Assembly: GCF_029867415.1 (NCBI RefSeq)
Contig: NW_026705004.1
Span: forward strand, 1,038,001 to 1,102,000
DNA: 64,000 nt
Source: Vicia villosa
Taxonomy: Eukaryota > Streptophyta > Magnoliopsida > Fabales > Fabaceae
Direction of reading: 5' to 3'
Below, in pieces: positions 22,396 through 35,024 of the stretch. Positions within the stretch are counted from its first letter, which is position 1. Each line of letters starts with the position of its first letter. The notes beneath the pieces are model-generated. The model was not told the origin of the DNA. It was given only the letters and a program-made list of their open reading frames with translations, and searched no databases. A program made the translations under genes and the position numbers.

Positions 22396-22634
22396 CTCTT
22401 CTAACTGAAATAAACAGCGAGGAGATGAGAAACCTGTTATGTGAACCTGTTATGCAATGTTTATGAATGAAATGCATATGCAATGTTTTCAAGGATCTTG
22501 GAATTTAGATTTGTTAAAACAAAAGAGAAACAAACATTTATTAGTCAAACAATTTATTTCTTTTTCTTTTTTCTTTTTTTTTTCTTTTTCTTTGCCTCTT
22601 TCGGGCTTATAAAATAAAGGAAATAAAGGATTCC
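22396..22634 (-). other. ORF1-gag spacer with long polypurine run (A)
   Basis: 240 bp without coding. On the minus strand it contains an almost pure A/G run of about 50 bases (plus-strand T/C tract about 22557-22605). Confidence 0.7.
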
Positions 22635-23976
22635 TCAAGCCTCCCATGGACGCTTTCTCTTTGCACCCAGGAATGTGTTGATCTGTTGTTCTTCCTGGAG
22701 TTGTCTGGTGAGCTCTAACACTTTCCTCTCATAGTCTTGACAGTGTGCTTTGAAGGTGTCTCTTTCTTCTCTTAGTTGAACCCAAGATTTCTGCAGCTCT
22801 TCCAGGCCAGTTGGCATGTCCGGATGTAGAACAACTCGAGGTTCGTCCCCTTCGACTTCTGGCTCAATAGTCACAGGTAGAATAGCGGGATATGGCATGA
22901 TGAACTTCTGAGCATGAGCACGCACCCATTTGAGGTAAGGCTCCATAGGAATAGAGTTCCATTGTCCTAAAGTTTTGCTTTCTACTTTGTAGACACTGCC
23001 CCACGCATGTATAAACCTTCGTCGATATCTTTGGGAATCATCTTCGTAATCGAACACAATGCCACGGATAATCATGTCATGAGGACCGTTTCTTCGTGCA
23101 TATCCAAATTGGCGCAAAGCTAAAGAGGGGTTGTGAGTGATGCCTCCCCTGATGCCAAGGAGTGGCACATTAGGGTACTCTCCACAATGGTCAATGATAG
23201 TAATGTCTCTTTGAAAGAAGTTGTTCCACCGGATATCTGAATGAGACAAAGACATAATCCTGCGAGACCATTGCATCCTTTGTTCGTTTCTCAACACTGA
23301 TCAAGGAAGGTGTAATGTAAACCATCTAGCCAGTAGTGGTACACAGCACATAAGAGTTCCTCGTTTTTTCATAGTACGAGTGTGTAAAGAATGTAGTATG
23401 TCTCCCAGCAAGGAAGGTACCGGATTACGGGTTAGGAAAATGTTGATAATGTGTACACTTATGAACTGGTCGGGATTAGGGAATAAAACCAACCCATAGA
23501 TCAAAAGAGCCACAACTTCCTCAAAAGCTAGGTAACTTCTGTTTTTTAGTAGTAATCGAGCCTTTTCCATTAAGAACTTAGCAAGCAAACCCTGGACTCC
23601 ACTTTGTTTCCCAATTGGACTCGATTTCTGATTTCTGCAAATGTAAGGCAGCAACAATGATTTCAGGTTTTGGAATTTTTTCTAAACCAGTGAAAGGTAA
23701 TTGATCTCGAACAGGTAATCCAATTAGTTCAGAAAACTCTTCCAAAGTGGGTACTAACTGGTAATCAGGAAATGTAAAACAATGATGTTCGAGGTCAAAG
23801 AATTGGAACAGGACCCGTATCATGTCTTCTTCAAATTTTGAGGTAACCAAATGGAGTAGGTGACCGTGCTTTTCAGTGAATTGAGCATTTCTGGGAAATT
23901 CTGATATTAAGTCCTTAAGTTCAGACGGTACTGTTGAAATGTTGATCCGGACATAATCTCTGGTAGCGGGAGCCAT
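22635..23976 (-). pseudogene. Ogre ORF1 (A), broken
   Basis: This is the extra ORF upstream of gag that marks Ogre elements. It starts MAPATRDYVRI at ATG 23976, just after an acceptor-like TTGTTGCAG. The family corresponds to what is annotated as a DUF7745-type protein in legumes (from memory); its function is unknown. A one-base frameshift near 23600 joins the first part (…ESNWETK) to the second (LLAKFLMEKA…), and an in-frame TGA at about 23299 separates the third part (…LRNEQRMQWSRR). The C-terminal ~60 residues form a likely coiled coil (LQKSWVQLREERDTF…) and end in a basic tail. Total length would be about 450 residues. The same two breaks occur in copy B. Confidence 0.85.
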
Positions 23977-24648
23977 TACCTGCAACAACAGAACAAAGTA
24001 AACTCTTCGATCCTTGAAATGATTAGTGAGAAAATGATATGTTTATGATGCTTATGATGTCATGATGTCAAACACGTGGCACACAAAAACAAATCAAACA
24101 ATAGCCTTAGGTTTAAAGGCTTGCATGAGGTTGATAGGTGATACCCTCCCCACTGAAGTTGAGTTGGTTAAAACCTGTCCTAGAATAGTATTCGGGTTCT
24201 ATGATCCTTGGAGACAACATCTCAATATGGCGCTCAGACGGCCGATCAAAATATTCCTCGAGGATAACTAACTTCGATCAATTTCAAAGCTAGTCACTTA
24301 ATAGGCCACAAGTCAAGTTCAACTAAAGGTTCTAGGGCAAATTAGTGTTTAATGACATTTCGGAAGCCTAACATACTCCTTGATCGTTTTCAAGGGATAT
24401 CAGTACATACCAAAGTGTCGCAGTAACGGTGACTACCAGATCAACCGTATCGGTACATGCCGTACAGTTTCCTTGGTCTATTGTCACATACTTAAGGTAT
24501 CTCGAGATTAGGGTTAGAATCTTTTACACAAGTAAATACCCAAACAAACATTTGAAAAATAGATCAATCAAGACAAGCAATTGAAAACATCGAAGTGATC
24601 TACACTCTAAGGTAACCCCTTTTGAAAACATTTTGTTTTTTTTGGAAT
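23977..24648 (-). other. Ogre 5' leader of internal A
   Basis: About 670 bp between PBS and ORF1, non-coding. The CAG just before the ORF1 start (about 23980) looks like a 3' splice site, so a spliced leader is possible. Nothing else is recognised. Confidence 0.5.
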
Positions 24649-24666
24649 TCCCCAGCAGAGTCGCCA
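24649..24666 (-). other. Ogre primer binding site (A)
   Basis: Minus-strand TGGCGACTCTGCTGGGGA lies 4 bases from the LTR end, the expected position for tRNA-primed minus-strand synthesis. Ogre elements are reported to use tRNA-Arg; I did not check the tRNA. Confidence 0.85.
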
Positions 24667-27600
24667 GTTCTGTCACCCTCGGTTTTTTATATCTCGCGTG
24701 AGATACGAACTGACTCTTCTTTTGCTTTTTGAGTTTTTGAAAATCAGAGAGTCGCCACCGACTTTTATTTTATCCAATTAAGGAAAGGTTTATAAAAGAA
24801 ACAGAAAAAGACCTTTAAGAGATTTTGGGTTCGGGGGTTGGTTATACAAAGGGAAGGTATTAGCACCCCTTTGTATCCATGGTTATCCATGGGCTCTTAA
24901 TTGCTTAGCTCACTTGTTTGAATCATTTGTCTTGCCTTGAAATGCTTGTATGTGGTTTTAAAATTCATTTTTGTAAATTGACTTTGTAATGATCCTTGTG
25001 TGGATGTATACAAAGTGTTTTATCTTTCGAAAGATGTTTTGAAAAAAAGATCTTTAATTTCGTAATGATCCTTGTTTGGATATATACAAAATGTTGTCTT
25101 TTTTTGAAAGTTTTGTTTTGAAAAAACAATGAAGATGTGAGACATTTGTTTGTTTTGATTTGAGCAAGCAATTAGGAGATCTACCCTAAGTTTATAAGGT
25201 CCTTTCCTATTTCTTTTAGAAAATTCTCCTTTACCGGATGTAAACAAAAGTGTGAATTTGTATTTGAAACAGTAGAATTTGATTTTGAAAAGAGTAATAG
25301 AGGGATTACCCTAAGAGGTGCAAGTGTGATTGTGTTCTGATTCAGATATTTTTATCTTTGAAGTTAGTGATCTAACGCTTCAGTTTTTATCTTTGACATA
25401 CACGCAGTTTTATATGTACAGAATTTAAAATGCGGGAATGTAAAATGCGGAAAGTAAATCTACGCTATTACATCGATTGTGCGGGAAATGTAAACTACGC
25501 TATTTACATAATTTTGACAACCTATACACTTTATCTAGGAATTTAAATTGCAATAAGATAAAAGGAAGTATTTTTTGGATTTTTTGTATGGTTAATTTTA
25601 ATTGGAATTAATGCATAATTAATTTAATTAAAATGAGAAAGAAGGTAGAAATAAAATTTAAACCTAAAAATTAAGTCTAAAATATGTTCATATTGCTTAT
25701 TAATTAATTTTAAAATAAAACTAATTTTTTTGGATTTTTTGAAGATGTTTTTGAAACTATTAAGTTAATTAACATATAATTATATAAACAATTATACAAA
25801 TAATTTAAACTTAAAGAGAAAAATATTCTAAATATGTACAAAATTAGTCTATAATATATAAACTTAATTTAAATAAAAAGAAAATATTTTTTTGATTTTT
25901 GATGGGTTAAAATAATTAAAAAGTAAATATATAAATATACTAATTAATTAAGCAAAATATTTTTATTAAGAAAAATAAAATATTTTTGTGTCAACAAATA
26001 ATAGATCATTTTATAAACCTAAAAATATTTTTATTATATTTTTTTGATTTTTTAAACTATTTTAAATTAATTTTGGAAAGTAAATAAAATAAAATGGAAA
26101 ATATATAATTAATAATCTGGTGTGGTTATTGAGAGAGTCTATGGTATGGACTGGCAAGACTAGAGCATTGGATCTTGAGTTAATGAAATCTGATGGCTAA
26201 GATCATAAGGCTCATGATATGATAGTGGAACGCAACGCATGTGATTGGTCTGAGCTTCAAAATGCACGCGCGCGCAAACCAACCAACCAGAGCAAGCCAC
26301 GTCTTCGTCTTCTACCTCCAGACTCCACTTTTAACAGCGTTTTCTTCCAAAAGCGCTGTAATAGATGAGCTTCATTCCTGCAAAATAGCGAATAGGGGTA
26401 AACCTACACAAAAATATTTCGCGACCTGTTCATTCTGTTAGCCTTGATTCACTGAGTTTAAATATGCATCTTGTTTCTTCTAATTTTGCCTAAATCAAAT
26501 AACCCTAAAATGAAGCTCAAGAACCCTAGAATGGCAATTTCGTGTACAAGCATCCAAACCTCAATTAAACTTCCAGAAACGATCAGTACATCAAACTAAA
26601 CTCAAATATATGTCTACATCTTGTTAAACATGCATGAATGATCAGATATGAGGTGATTTATGTTTGAACAAACTGTGGCTTGTGTGGCTCGATTTGTGAG
26701 GTTTTGATGCTTAAAACTTATTTGGATAGGTTCAATGAAGTTCAGAGATGATGTTTGAATACTTAGTTTGGATTGAAACTAACTGAAACTTGAAATTCGA
26801 ATTTTAAATTTCTTGCAAAATTTCATGTGTGATACAAGTGTGTTACAAGCATGGATTTGATTTTGCAATTGTGTCCCTATGTTACTGAAATGTCCTAGTT
26901 CATTTATAAGCAATGAATAAGCTTCAAAACTAAGCTACCAAGCATTGATGATCTTTGAACTTTTGAATTCTTTAATATAAAAAAGTTTGAATTCTTTGGC
27001 CATGGCTTTGAATTTCCTTCAACCTCTTGCTCTAGGCCTGCTATGTACCTTCATGCTGCAGAGTGGAATCAATTCTTGATGACTTTAGCTTAAGATCAAA
27101 GCTATGTATCATTATCCTTCACCATTTCTTTTTCAATTTAACTTTAAATGTAATAAAATTAAACCAAAAAAGAAATAAAAATGCTATGGGCCTTAGGTTG
27201 GTCGTGGGAGGCCCTTAGCATTCTTAGAATCATGTTTGGATCATGGAAACTTGGCCCCTTTTGAAAAAAAAACAGTTTTTGATCAATGTTGGTTTCATGC
27301 ATTTTCCCAAAATATAGCCAACTTCAACAAGCCATAAATCCCTCAATTTTTATCATATGAAGGAGTTCTTGTACTTTTTAGAAACCTCAAGATGTCCTCT
27401 ACAAGCTACTTTGGAAACTTTTTTTCATTTGGAGAAGTTATCTTGATGTTATGGCCTTTGAAAAAACCACTTTTTGTTGACTTTGAAAATGACCTGTAAT
27501 GTCTGAGCTCATATTTTTCAAATGGTGAATCCAATGACCATGGGATCAATTGCATTTGAAAGATAATTGAATTTCCTTCAAAACAAGCTTTGGTTGGAAT

Positions 27601-28533
27601 TTTTTGAATGAACAAGGAGAGAGTTATGGTCAGTCAAAGTTCAGTTGACTTTTTAGGAGAAAACCCTAATTTTGAAACTTAGGGTTTTGCTGATTTTTGA
27701 TCTTTTCTTGATGAATTATGATCAACCAATGATCAAATGATGAATCTTTTGACAAAATATGGATGTTGACAAAAAATTTCATTTTTGACTGTCTGTTGAC
27801 TTTTTGGTCAAACTGGTCGTCTGTTGACTGTTTGAGCTGCTGACTGTGCGTCTGAGCGAATTGAAGTTTGAAAATTTGTATGGTGGTACTTTGAGATATA
27901 TGGAGGTCCATGAAATCCATTTGAGGTCTCAAAAAAACTTGTTCTCCTGAAAAAAACAAAAACCCTAGTTAGGGACTGTTTGTGTAGGAGACAGTTAAGC
28001 GTACCTGATTTTTGTGCAGTGTTGAGACTCTGCTAATCATGTGATTATCAGAAGACTTCTAGAACAAAAATCTTGGAATTTTGAAATGCAAAAAGGTTGA
28101 TTTGATTGATGGTACAAAACACGGAGAATTGCACTGTCAGCGGGTTTGACTGCCAACTGGCTGTCCGGGCATTAACGTTACAGTTAAAGTGAAAATTCAA
28201 CAGTTAAAGTTAATTTTTTCTTTTTGTTTTTTTTGTTGTGTTAATGGTGAAAATTTATTTACATGAGTTGTTAGAAAAAACACAAACATAATAAATAAAT
28301 AAAATATACCGTACGCGAACAAAATTACCGATAATAACCTTGAAAAATATTCAATGCACAGAGAAATAAATATTTAATTAGCAGAAAACACACAAAATAT
28401 TATCTGGATAATTAAACTACAGTATGACAGATAGTATGACATTTAATACTGACAGTACAAATATTACATAATATAATGAACAGTACGACAAATAAACGGT
28501 ACATTATTTTGAAAACAAAAGATACAACAAACT

Positions 28534-28701
28534 TTAAAAATGACGATTAAAAACCCATGCTACGAATAATAACATATAGATGATCGGGAGTGTAAGCAAC
28601 CCAGGTCCGCATTTTTCAGGACTATGCAGACAGAAAAAGGACATGATCACCACCAAGACAGTGATGACCATAAGAAAACACGTATCCATCCACTTCGCCA
28701 T
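28534..28701 (-). CDS. 55-codon LTR ORF (LTR2 copy)
   Basis: Same protein as the LTR1 copy. The DNA differs from LTR1 by one synonymous change in a Pro codon (CCT instead of CCG). Start at 28701 is about 93 bp downstream of the TATA box at 28794-28801. Confidence 0.4.
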   Translation of the reverse strand: MAKWMDTCFLMVITVLVVIMSFFCLHSPEKCGPGLLTLPIIYMLLFVAWVFNRHF

Positions 28702-28793
28702 TTTTGCCGGGGAAGAAGAAAAAATAAATATGAGGTAGAAATTTGAGAGATGAGTTGAAATTTGATGTGAGAATTTATGGAAAAAATGAGAGG

Positions 28794-28801
28794 TATTTAT
28801 A
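28794..28801 (-). promoter_or_regulatory. Ogre LTR TATA box (LTR2)
   Basis: TATAAATA in the same context as in LTR1. As the 5' LTR of unit A, this promoter would drive that unit. Confidence 0.6.
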
Positions 28802-29362
28802 GAGTGAAAAGAAGGATAGAGACGTTGGGGAATGAAGTGATTCCGTACAAAAAAGGAAAACTTGAGTGGTAGTAGGATTTGAAAGAAAGTGTATGGTAGG
28901 ATTTGAAAAAGAGAGATGTGTAGAATAAAGTTAAGATTTGATTTTGAAAGAAAGAGATTTGAAAATAAAGGAAAAGATTTTGAAAATAATAGAATATAGT
29001 ACAAGAATTAGTGGGAAACAAAAAACTAATAATAATTTACTTGTTACCAGTACAGTCTGAATCCCCGGACTCTGCGCTTGCAAAAAATTTAATTCTGTAC
29101 CAATTGCGTCTGTACTATTTATCTGCAAATAAATCTCAAATAAACAGCGTGTGTGAAGTGATAAACAGTACTTGGCGTTCGTGTAAGAATAAGTTCAACA
29201 GCGAACCAAAATACCGTATAAGAAAAATTCTAAAAACCGATTATTCATAAATCAGGATATTTATGAAATAAAATCCAAGATTATATGAAACTCCCAATTT
29301 TTAGACAGAAGTCTGTTGCCTTCTTTTTTGAAAAAGATGTGGGCAAATTTTGGGGTATAACA

Positions 29363-29379
29363 GTTGCCCCTATTCAATC
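29363..29379 (-). other. Ogre polypurine tract (internal B)
   Basis: Identical to the tract in internal A, directly abutting the right end of LTR2. Confidence 0.65.
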
Positions 29380-29630
29380 TTCTTAAACCTGATTGGAATC
29401 TGAAGGTAGAAGATGATTGAATATTTAGATGCCCTGAAAATTTGCACTTACCTCCACCAGAAGTGATGCTGGAATTTGCCTTTGAATGTTGTCTGAGAAA
29501 TGTTATTGGCCGATCGAAACATTACCTGAGATGGGCTTTCAGATGCCATCTGGCAGATGTGTTGATGGTTTGTTCATCAGAATGAATCCATTGATTATAT
29601 CTTGATGAGGGATTTGAAAACCTCTGTGTT

Positions 29631-29953
29631 GACCGTTTCGGAACCGTCCGAGGTTACCGCTTTAAGTCTAGGAGGTTGATCGTTACGGAATTGTCCAAAG
29701 TTTTTCCGCTTTAGATTTTGAAAGTTGATCTATGTGGAACCGTCTGAGGTATCAGCTTTAGATCTTTGAAGGTTGATCGTTGTGGAACCGTCTGCGGTAT
29801 CCGCTTTGGATCTTGAAGATTGATCGTTATGGAACCGTCTGAGGTATCCGCTTTGGATCTTGAAGATTGATCGTTATGGAACCGTCTGAGGTATCCGCTT
29901 TAGATCTTTGAAGGTAGATCATGAAGGAACTGTCCAAGGTATCGACTTAGATC
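29631..29953. repeat. ~47-bp tandem repeat array (B)
   Basis: Same seven-unit array as in internal A with the same unit order and spacing. One C/T difference was noticed in the second unit (AGGAGGTTGATC). Confidence 0.85.
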
Positions 29954-31139
29954 TGTGTTGCTTGTTTTTTGAGTTGATAGGTGTTTTGAAAAGAAAGATC
30001 TCTTCAGAATGAATCTTTGGCTTGATTATATCTGAGAGGAATGTTCGTCTGAACAGAATTCAGAGTAACACTGCATGTAATTGAGAACAACTTTTCTGAG
30101 GATATTCGTCCACCTGAAAAAATCAAGTTAGTGACATGCAATGTTATGATGCATGTAATGTATATGTTGAGATTCTCAAACTAAATGAGAAATGTGCATG
30201 TTATGTATGTGTTTGTCATGAAACATTATATGCTGTGTATGAATATGCGCATGATGTATGACTTATGCAATTCAGAGCGTATCAAACTTCTGGTTGGGAA
30301 AATAAATCCCTGCTTGCTATTTTGGAAACGAAGTCATTATGATTGTTGATGATCTTTGCTATCTTGTTCGAGTATACTCGGCTGGGGAACTTCCTTACGG
30401 ACCAGAGTACTCTGTTGAGGGATCTTTAACTACTGCTTGGGGATGAAGGGTAGTTTCAACATTCTGATTTTGATGCCCTTTGAATGGGAATGAGAAAGAT
30501 GCATAATCCTCCGATGCACTATTTGACCAAGCCTTGGTGTGGAGGATCACACCTTCTGGGGATAGTGATCTTGAACAGCCTTGCTGGGGAATAAGGTTTC
30601 TCGAATCGCTTTGTTGGAGAGAAAAATCTCATTGAGAAATTTGCTGAGAAATGCATCTTTGTTGGGGAGCTTTTCTTCTGATGCTGGTTTCGGGATGATG
30701 TCCAAATGATTGGGACATTACCTGAATGCTATTCCTGTTTTTCTTATAAACATCAGTCATATTCAAATGCATATGTTCATTCAAAATTATCATTGGGACG
30801 TTTACGTATTCAAAAACAGAAAAAAGTGAAAACATTGATTTTGAGCATGAGCTGCATTGATTTTGAAAGAGAGCCATAATAGGCGGATTAGTACAAGGAG
30901 ACAAAAATCCTAGTAGTAGGAAATTGTCATAAAGCTTTGAAAAGTACTTATAAAGAGAAATAGCTATGTGAAAACAATCCAGTCAAGTTTCAACTCTCCT
31001 ATTGCCAATCTGTCTTCGAGTATCTCATCCCTCACTTGTTGGAAGAAAATGATTGGACTGATTGGTGCCTTTGATGTGTTGAACTTTGAAGGTGAGTGGG
31101 TAGCCAAATGGGACATAGTCTTACGCTTTATTCCCTAAC

Positions 31140-31293
31140 TTTTGCCTAGGCTGCCTTTTCAGGTTTTCAGCCTACCGGGATAATATTTATTTTTTAGTCT
31201 CTAATTTTTGCCTGGATCGCCCTTTCAGGTTTTCAATCCACCGAGACGCTCATTTTTGCCTAAATCGCCCTTTCAGGTTTTCAACTTAGCGAG
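31140..31293. repeat. TTTTGCCT...CAGGTTTTCA repeats (B)
   Basis: Three units in the same arrangement as in internal A; I saw no difference. Confidence 0.75.
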
Positions 31294-31300
31294 CTTTTCT

Positions 31301-34300
31301 TTAAGCGAAATACTTTTTGACTATGTCCGCATTTACAGGGTGTGGGAAATCCTCGCCGTCCATAGTGGTAAGCAACATGGCTCTGCCGGAGAATACTTTC
31401 TTGATTACAAACGGTCCCTCATAAGTGGGAGTCCACTTGCCCCTGGGGTCACCTTTTGGTAAGATGATGCGTTTGACAACCAAATCACCGGTTTGATATG
31501 CCTGACTTTTGACTTTCTTGTTGAAGGCTTTGATCATACGCTTCTGGTACAACTGACCATGACAAATAGCCGCAAGCCTCTTCTCATCAACCAAATTTAT
31601 CTGGTCCAATCGAGTCTGAATCCAATCGTCTTCGTCTAGATCGGCTTCTTTCATAATCCTTAGGGAAGGAATCTGAATTTCAATTGGAAGAACTGCCTCC
31701 ATACCATAGACTAAGGAAAATGGAGTTGCCCCTGTTGAAGTACGCGCTGACGTGCGATAACCATGAAGAGCAAAAGGTAACATCTCATGCCAGTCTTTGT
31801 AGGTTACTATCATTTTCTGGATGATTTTCTTAATGTTCTTGTTGGCAGCTTCCACGGCGCCATTCATCTTTGGTCAATATGGAGAGGAATTATGATGTTT
31901 GACCTAGAACTGTGTGCAGAGTTCAGTAATCATTCTGTTGTTTAAATTTGTGCCATTGTCTGTGATGATCCTTTCAGGGATGCCATACCGACAAATGAGA
32001 TTGTGCTTGATAAACCGGGCCACAACATTCTTGGTGACAGAAGCAAATGAAGCTGCTTCTACCCATTTGGTGAAGTAATCGATAGCGACCAGGATAAAAC
32101 GATGTCTGTTGGAGGCAGTAGGCTTGATTTCTCCAATCATATCAATACCCCACATTGCAAAAGGCCAAGGGGCCGTCAGGACGTTTAATGGGACTGGAGG
32201 TACATGTACTTTGTCGGCATATATCTGGCATTTGTGACAAGTTCTGGAGTGACGATGGCAGTCTGTCTCCATGGTAGACCAGTAATAACCTGCTCTTAAG
32301 ATATTTTTAGCCATTGTATGTCCACTTGAATGAGTACCAAAGGCACCATCGTGTATATCTTCCATAATCTGTTCCGCTTCCATCTTGTTTACACAACGAA
32401 GCAAAGTCGAGTCATGGTTGCGTTTGTACAGGATTCCATTACTTAGAAAGAATTTGGCAGCAAATCTTCTTAGAAACTTTCTATTGTTAATGGACGCCCC
32501 TTCAGGGTATTCTTGGACTTCGAGATATCTTTTTACTTCATGGAACCATGGTTTTTCTTCCATTCCTTCGGTATCAATCTCATTGCAATAGGCTGGTTCA
32601 TCCTGTCTGTAAATGGTGACCATTGGCGCCTCATTGTCCCATCTGACTTTGGACATAGATGACATGGTAGCTAGGGCATCAGCTAGTTGATTTTCTTCGC
32701 GCGGGATGTGTTCAAAAGTGATTTCTTCAAAATAAGGAATCAAACTCAGCACATATTCTTTGTATGGAATTAGATTCGGGTGCTTTGTGTCCCATTCCTC
32801 TTTGACTTGATAAATTACAAGCGCCGAGTCTCCGTAGACCTCCAGGAACTTGATTCTTAGATCAATTGCAACTTTGAGACCCAGAATACATGCTTCATAC
32901 TCGGCTATATTGTTAGTGCAGTTGAAACATAATCTGGCAGTGAATGGTGTATAACCTCCTGCAGGGGAAATGATCACAGCTCCGATGCCATTGCCAAGTG
33001 CATTAGAAGCTCCATCAAAAACCATAGTCCATCGGGATCCTGGCTCGGGTCCTTCCTCCGGTCCTGGTTGTTTGTAGTCAGTAACTAGCATAATGTCTTC
33101 ATCTGGGAAGTCAAAGTTCAACGCTTGATAATCATCCACTGCTTGATGAGCCAGATGATCAGCTACCACACTTCCTTTGATCGCTTTTTGCGAAGTGTAC
33201 TGGATGTCATACTCTATTAAGATCATTTGCCATCTTGCTATTCTTCCAGAGAGAGCAGGTTTTTCGAACACATACTTGATAGGATCCATTTTGGAGATCA
33301 GGAAAGTGATATGGTTTAGCATATACTGTCTTAGTCGGCGAGCCGCCCATGCTAAGGCACAACAAGTTTTCTCAAGCAGTGAGTATCTTGTTTCACAATC
33401 GGTAAACTTTTTACTAAGATAGTAGATTGCATGCTCCTTTCGGCCAGACTCGTCATGTTGCCCCAGTACACACCCCATTGAATCTTCTAACACTGTTAGG
33501 TACATTATCAGAGGTCTTCCTTCCACTGGTGGTAACAATATTGGTGGTTTTTGAAGATATTCTTTGATCTTATCAAAGGCTAATTGGCATTTGTCGTTCC
33601 ATCTTTCAACTTGATCTTTCTTCAACAGTTTGAAGATCGGCACACAAGTAGTAGTCATATGGGCAATAAATCTGGCTATGTAATTCAGACGTCCCAAGAA
33701 TCCTCTGACTTGTTTCTCGGTACGGGGTATGGGCATTTCTTGAATGGCTTTGACCTTAGCAGGATCAACTTCAATACCTTTGCTGCTGACGATGAAACCT
33801 AAGAGTTTACCGGATCTTACTCCAAAGGTACACTTGTTCGGATTCAGTCGCAATCTATACTTCTTGAGTCTGTCAAACAGCTTGTGCAGATGACCCAGAT
33901 GTTCTTCTTCGGTGTTGGACTTTGAAATCATATCATTGACATAAACCTCTATTTCTTGATGAATCATATCATGGAACAGAGCTACCATTGCACCCTGATA
34001 TGTTGCTCCTGCATTCTTTAAACCAAAGGGCATTACTTTGTAACAAAAGGTTCCCCAGGGTGTTGTGAAGTTTGTTTTCTCCATGTCTTCGGGCGCCATC
34101 TTGATTTGATTGTACCCTGAGAATCCATCCATAAAGGAGAATACCTTGCATTGTGCAGTATTGTCAACCAGTACATCGATGTGAGGTAAAGGGAAATCAT
34201 CTTTGGGGCTTGCCCGATTTAGATCTCTGTAGTCTACACACATTCTGACTTTCCCTTCTTTTTTAGGCACAGGCACTATGTTAGCTATCCATGGAGGATA

Positions 34301-34759
34301 ACTCACAACTTTTAGAAAGCCAGCATTGAATTGCTTCTCAACCTCGTCTTTGATTTTCTTGGACATATTGGGCCTACTCCTCCGCAGTTTCGGCTTAATT
34401 GGAGTGCTACCTTCTTTGATCGGCAGACGATGAACCACAATATTCGTGTCAAGGCCAGGCATATCTTCATAGGACCAGGCGAATATCTCAACGTAGTCTT
34501 GTAACATTTGAATCAGTCTTTGCTTGACACTGTCTTCTAGATCAGCCCCTATCTTGACTTCTTTCTTTTCTTCGTCACTGCCCAAGTTGATAACTTCAAT
34601 TGGCTCTTCATGCGGCTGTATAGTCTTTTCCTCTTGTTCTAATAGCCTGGTACTTCACAATCTTCCTCACTTTCGTCTTCAGTTTGGTAGATCGGATTTT
34701 CAAAGTTATGACTGGCAATAGCAGAATCGTTATCAACAGGATCCAGAGTGAATGTGAAT
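31301..34759 (-). pseudogene. Ogre pol exon 2 (B)
   Basis: The main frame (34585-31904) differs from copy A by one residue (Val63 to Ile). It keeps the YVND catalytic change, the frameshift near 34649, and both integrase stops at about 31904 and 31874. All domains are as in copy A, and this copy is equally inactive. Confidence 0.92.
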
Positions 34760-35024
34760 CTGCATTTATTATATGGGTGTGTGTAAGAACACATAGCTAT
34801 TTGAAAATGAATAAAGCAAAGAAAGAAAAAAGGATCACAAAATTTGAATATGCAAACGTCCTATGATTTTATTGAATGAACATGATCATGATATGACAAA
34901 CCCTTATAAAAAGGACCAGTGTGCTTCAGGCAAGGCACCTGGCTTTTAAGTTCATGGTTCGATAGTACAGGAACCATTTTTATCTTTGAACATATAAACA
35001 ACGAAAACAGGAAATTGCATTTAC
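34760..35024 (-). other. Ogre gag-pro / pol intron (B)
   Basis: Same donor and acceptor as in internal A; sequence identical by eye. Confidence 0.7.

Larger units (their letters stand above)
24671..29362 (-). repeat. Ogre LTR2 (4692 bp), recombinant middle LTR
   Basis: It is bounded by TGTCACCCTCGG and GGGGTATAACA. From the left end to 26269 it carries LTR3-type bases wherever LTR1 and LTR3 differ (for example GTGTGG, GGCTAAGAT, CACGCGCG). From 26496 rightwards it carries LTR1-type bases (AAATCAAAT, GTCTACATC, GAGGTGATT, CATTTTCCC, CAAGCCATA), apart from a few private changes. The switch lies within 26269-26496. It serves as 5' LTR of unit A and 3' LTR of unit B. Confidence 0.93.
29380..31300 (-). 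other. Ogre 3' untranslated region (internal B)
   Basis: Same layout as in internal A: the ~47-bp array, CTTGGGGA motifs and three TTTTGCCT units. It differs by a handful of substitutions, for example TTAACTACTG for TTAACAACTG near 30428, and by no indel. Confidence 0.75.

Noticed and set aside
24062..24271. 69-codon plus-strand frame in the Ogre leader
   Set aside because: Antisense to the element, without family features, and identical in both copies only because of the recent duplication.
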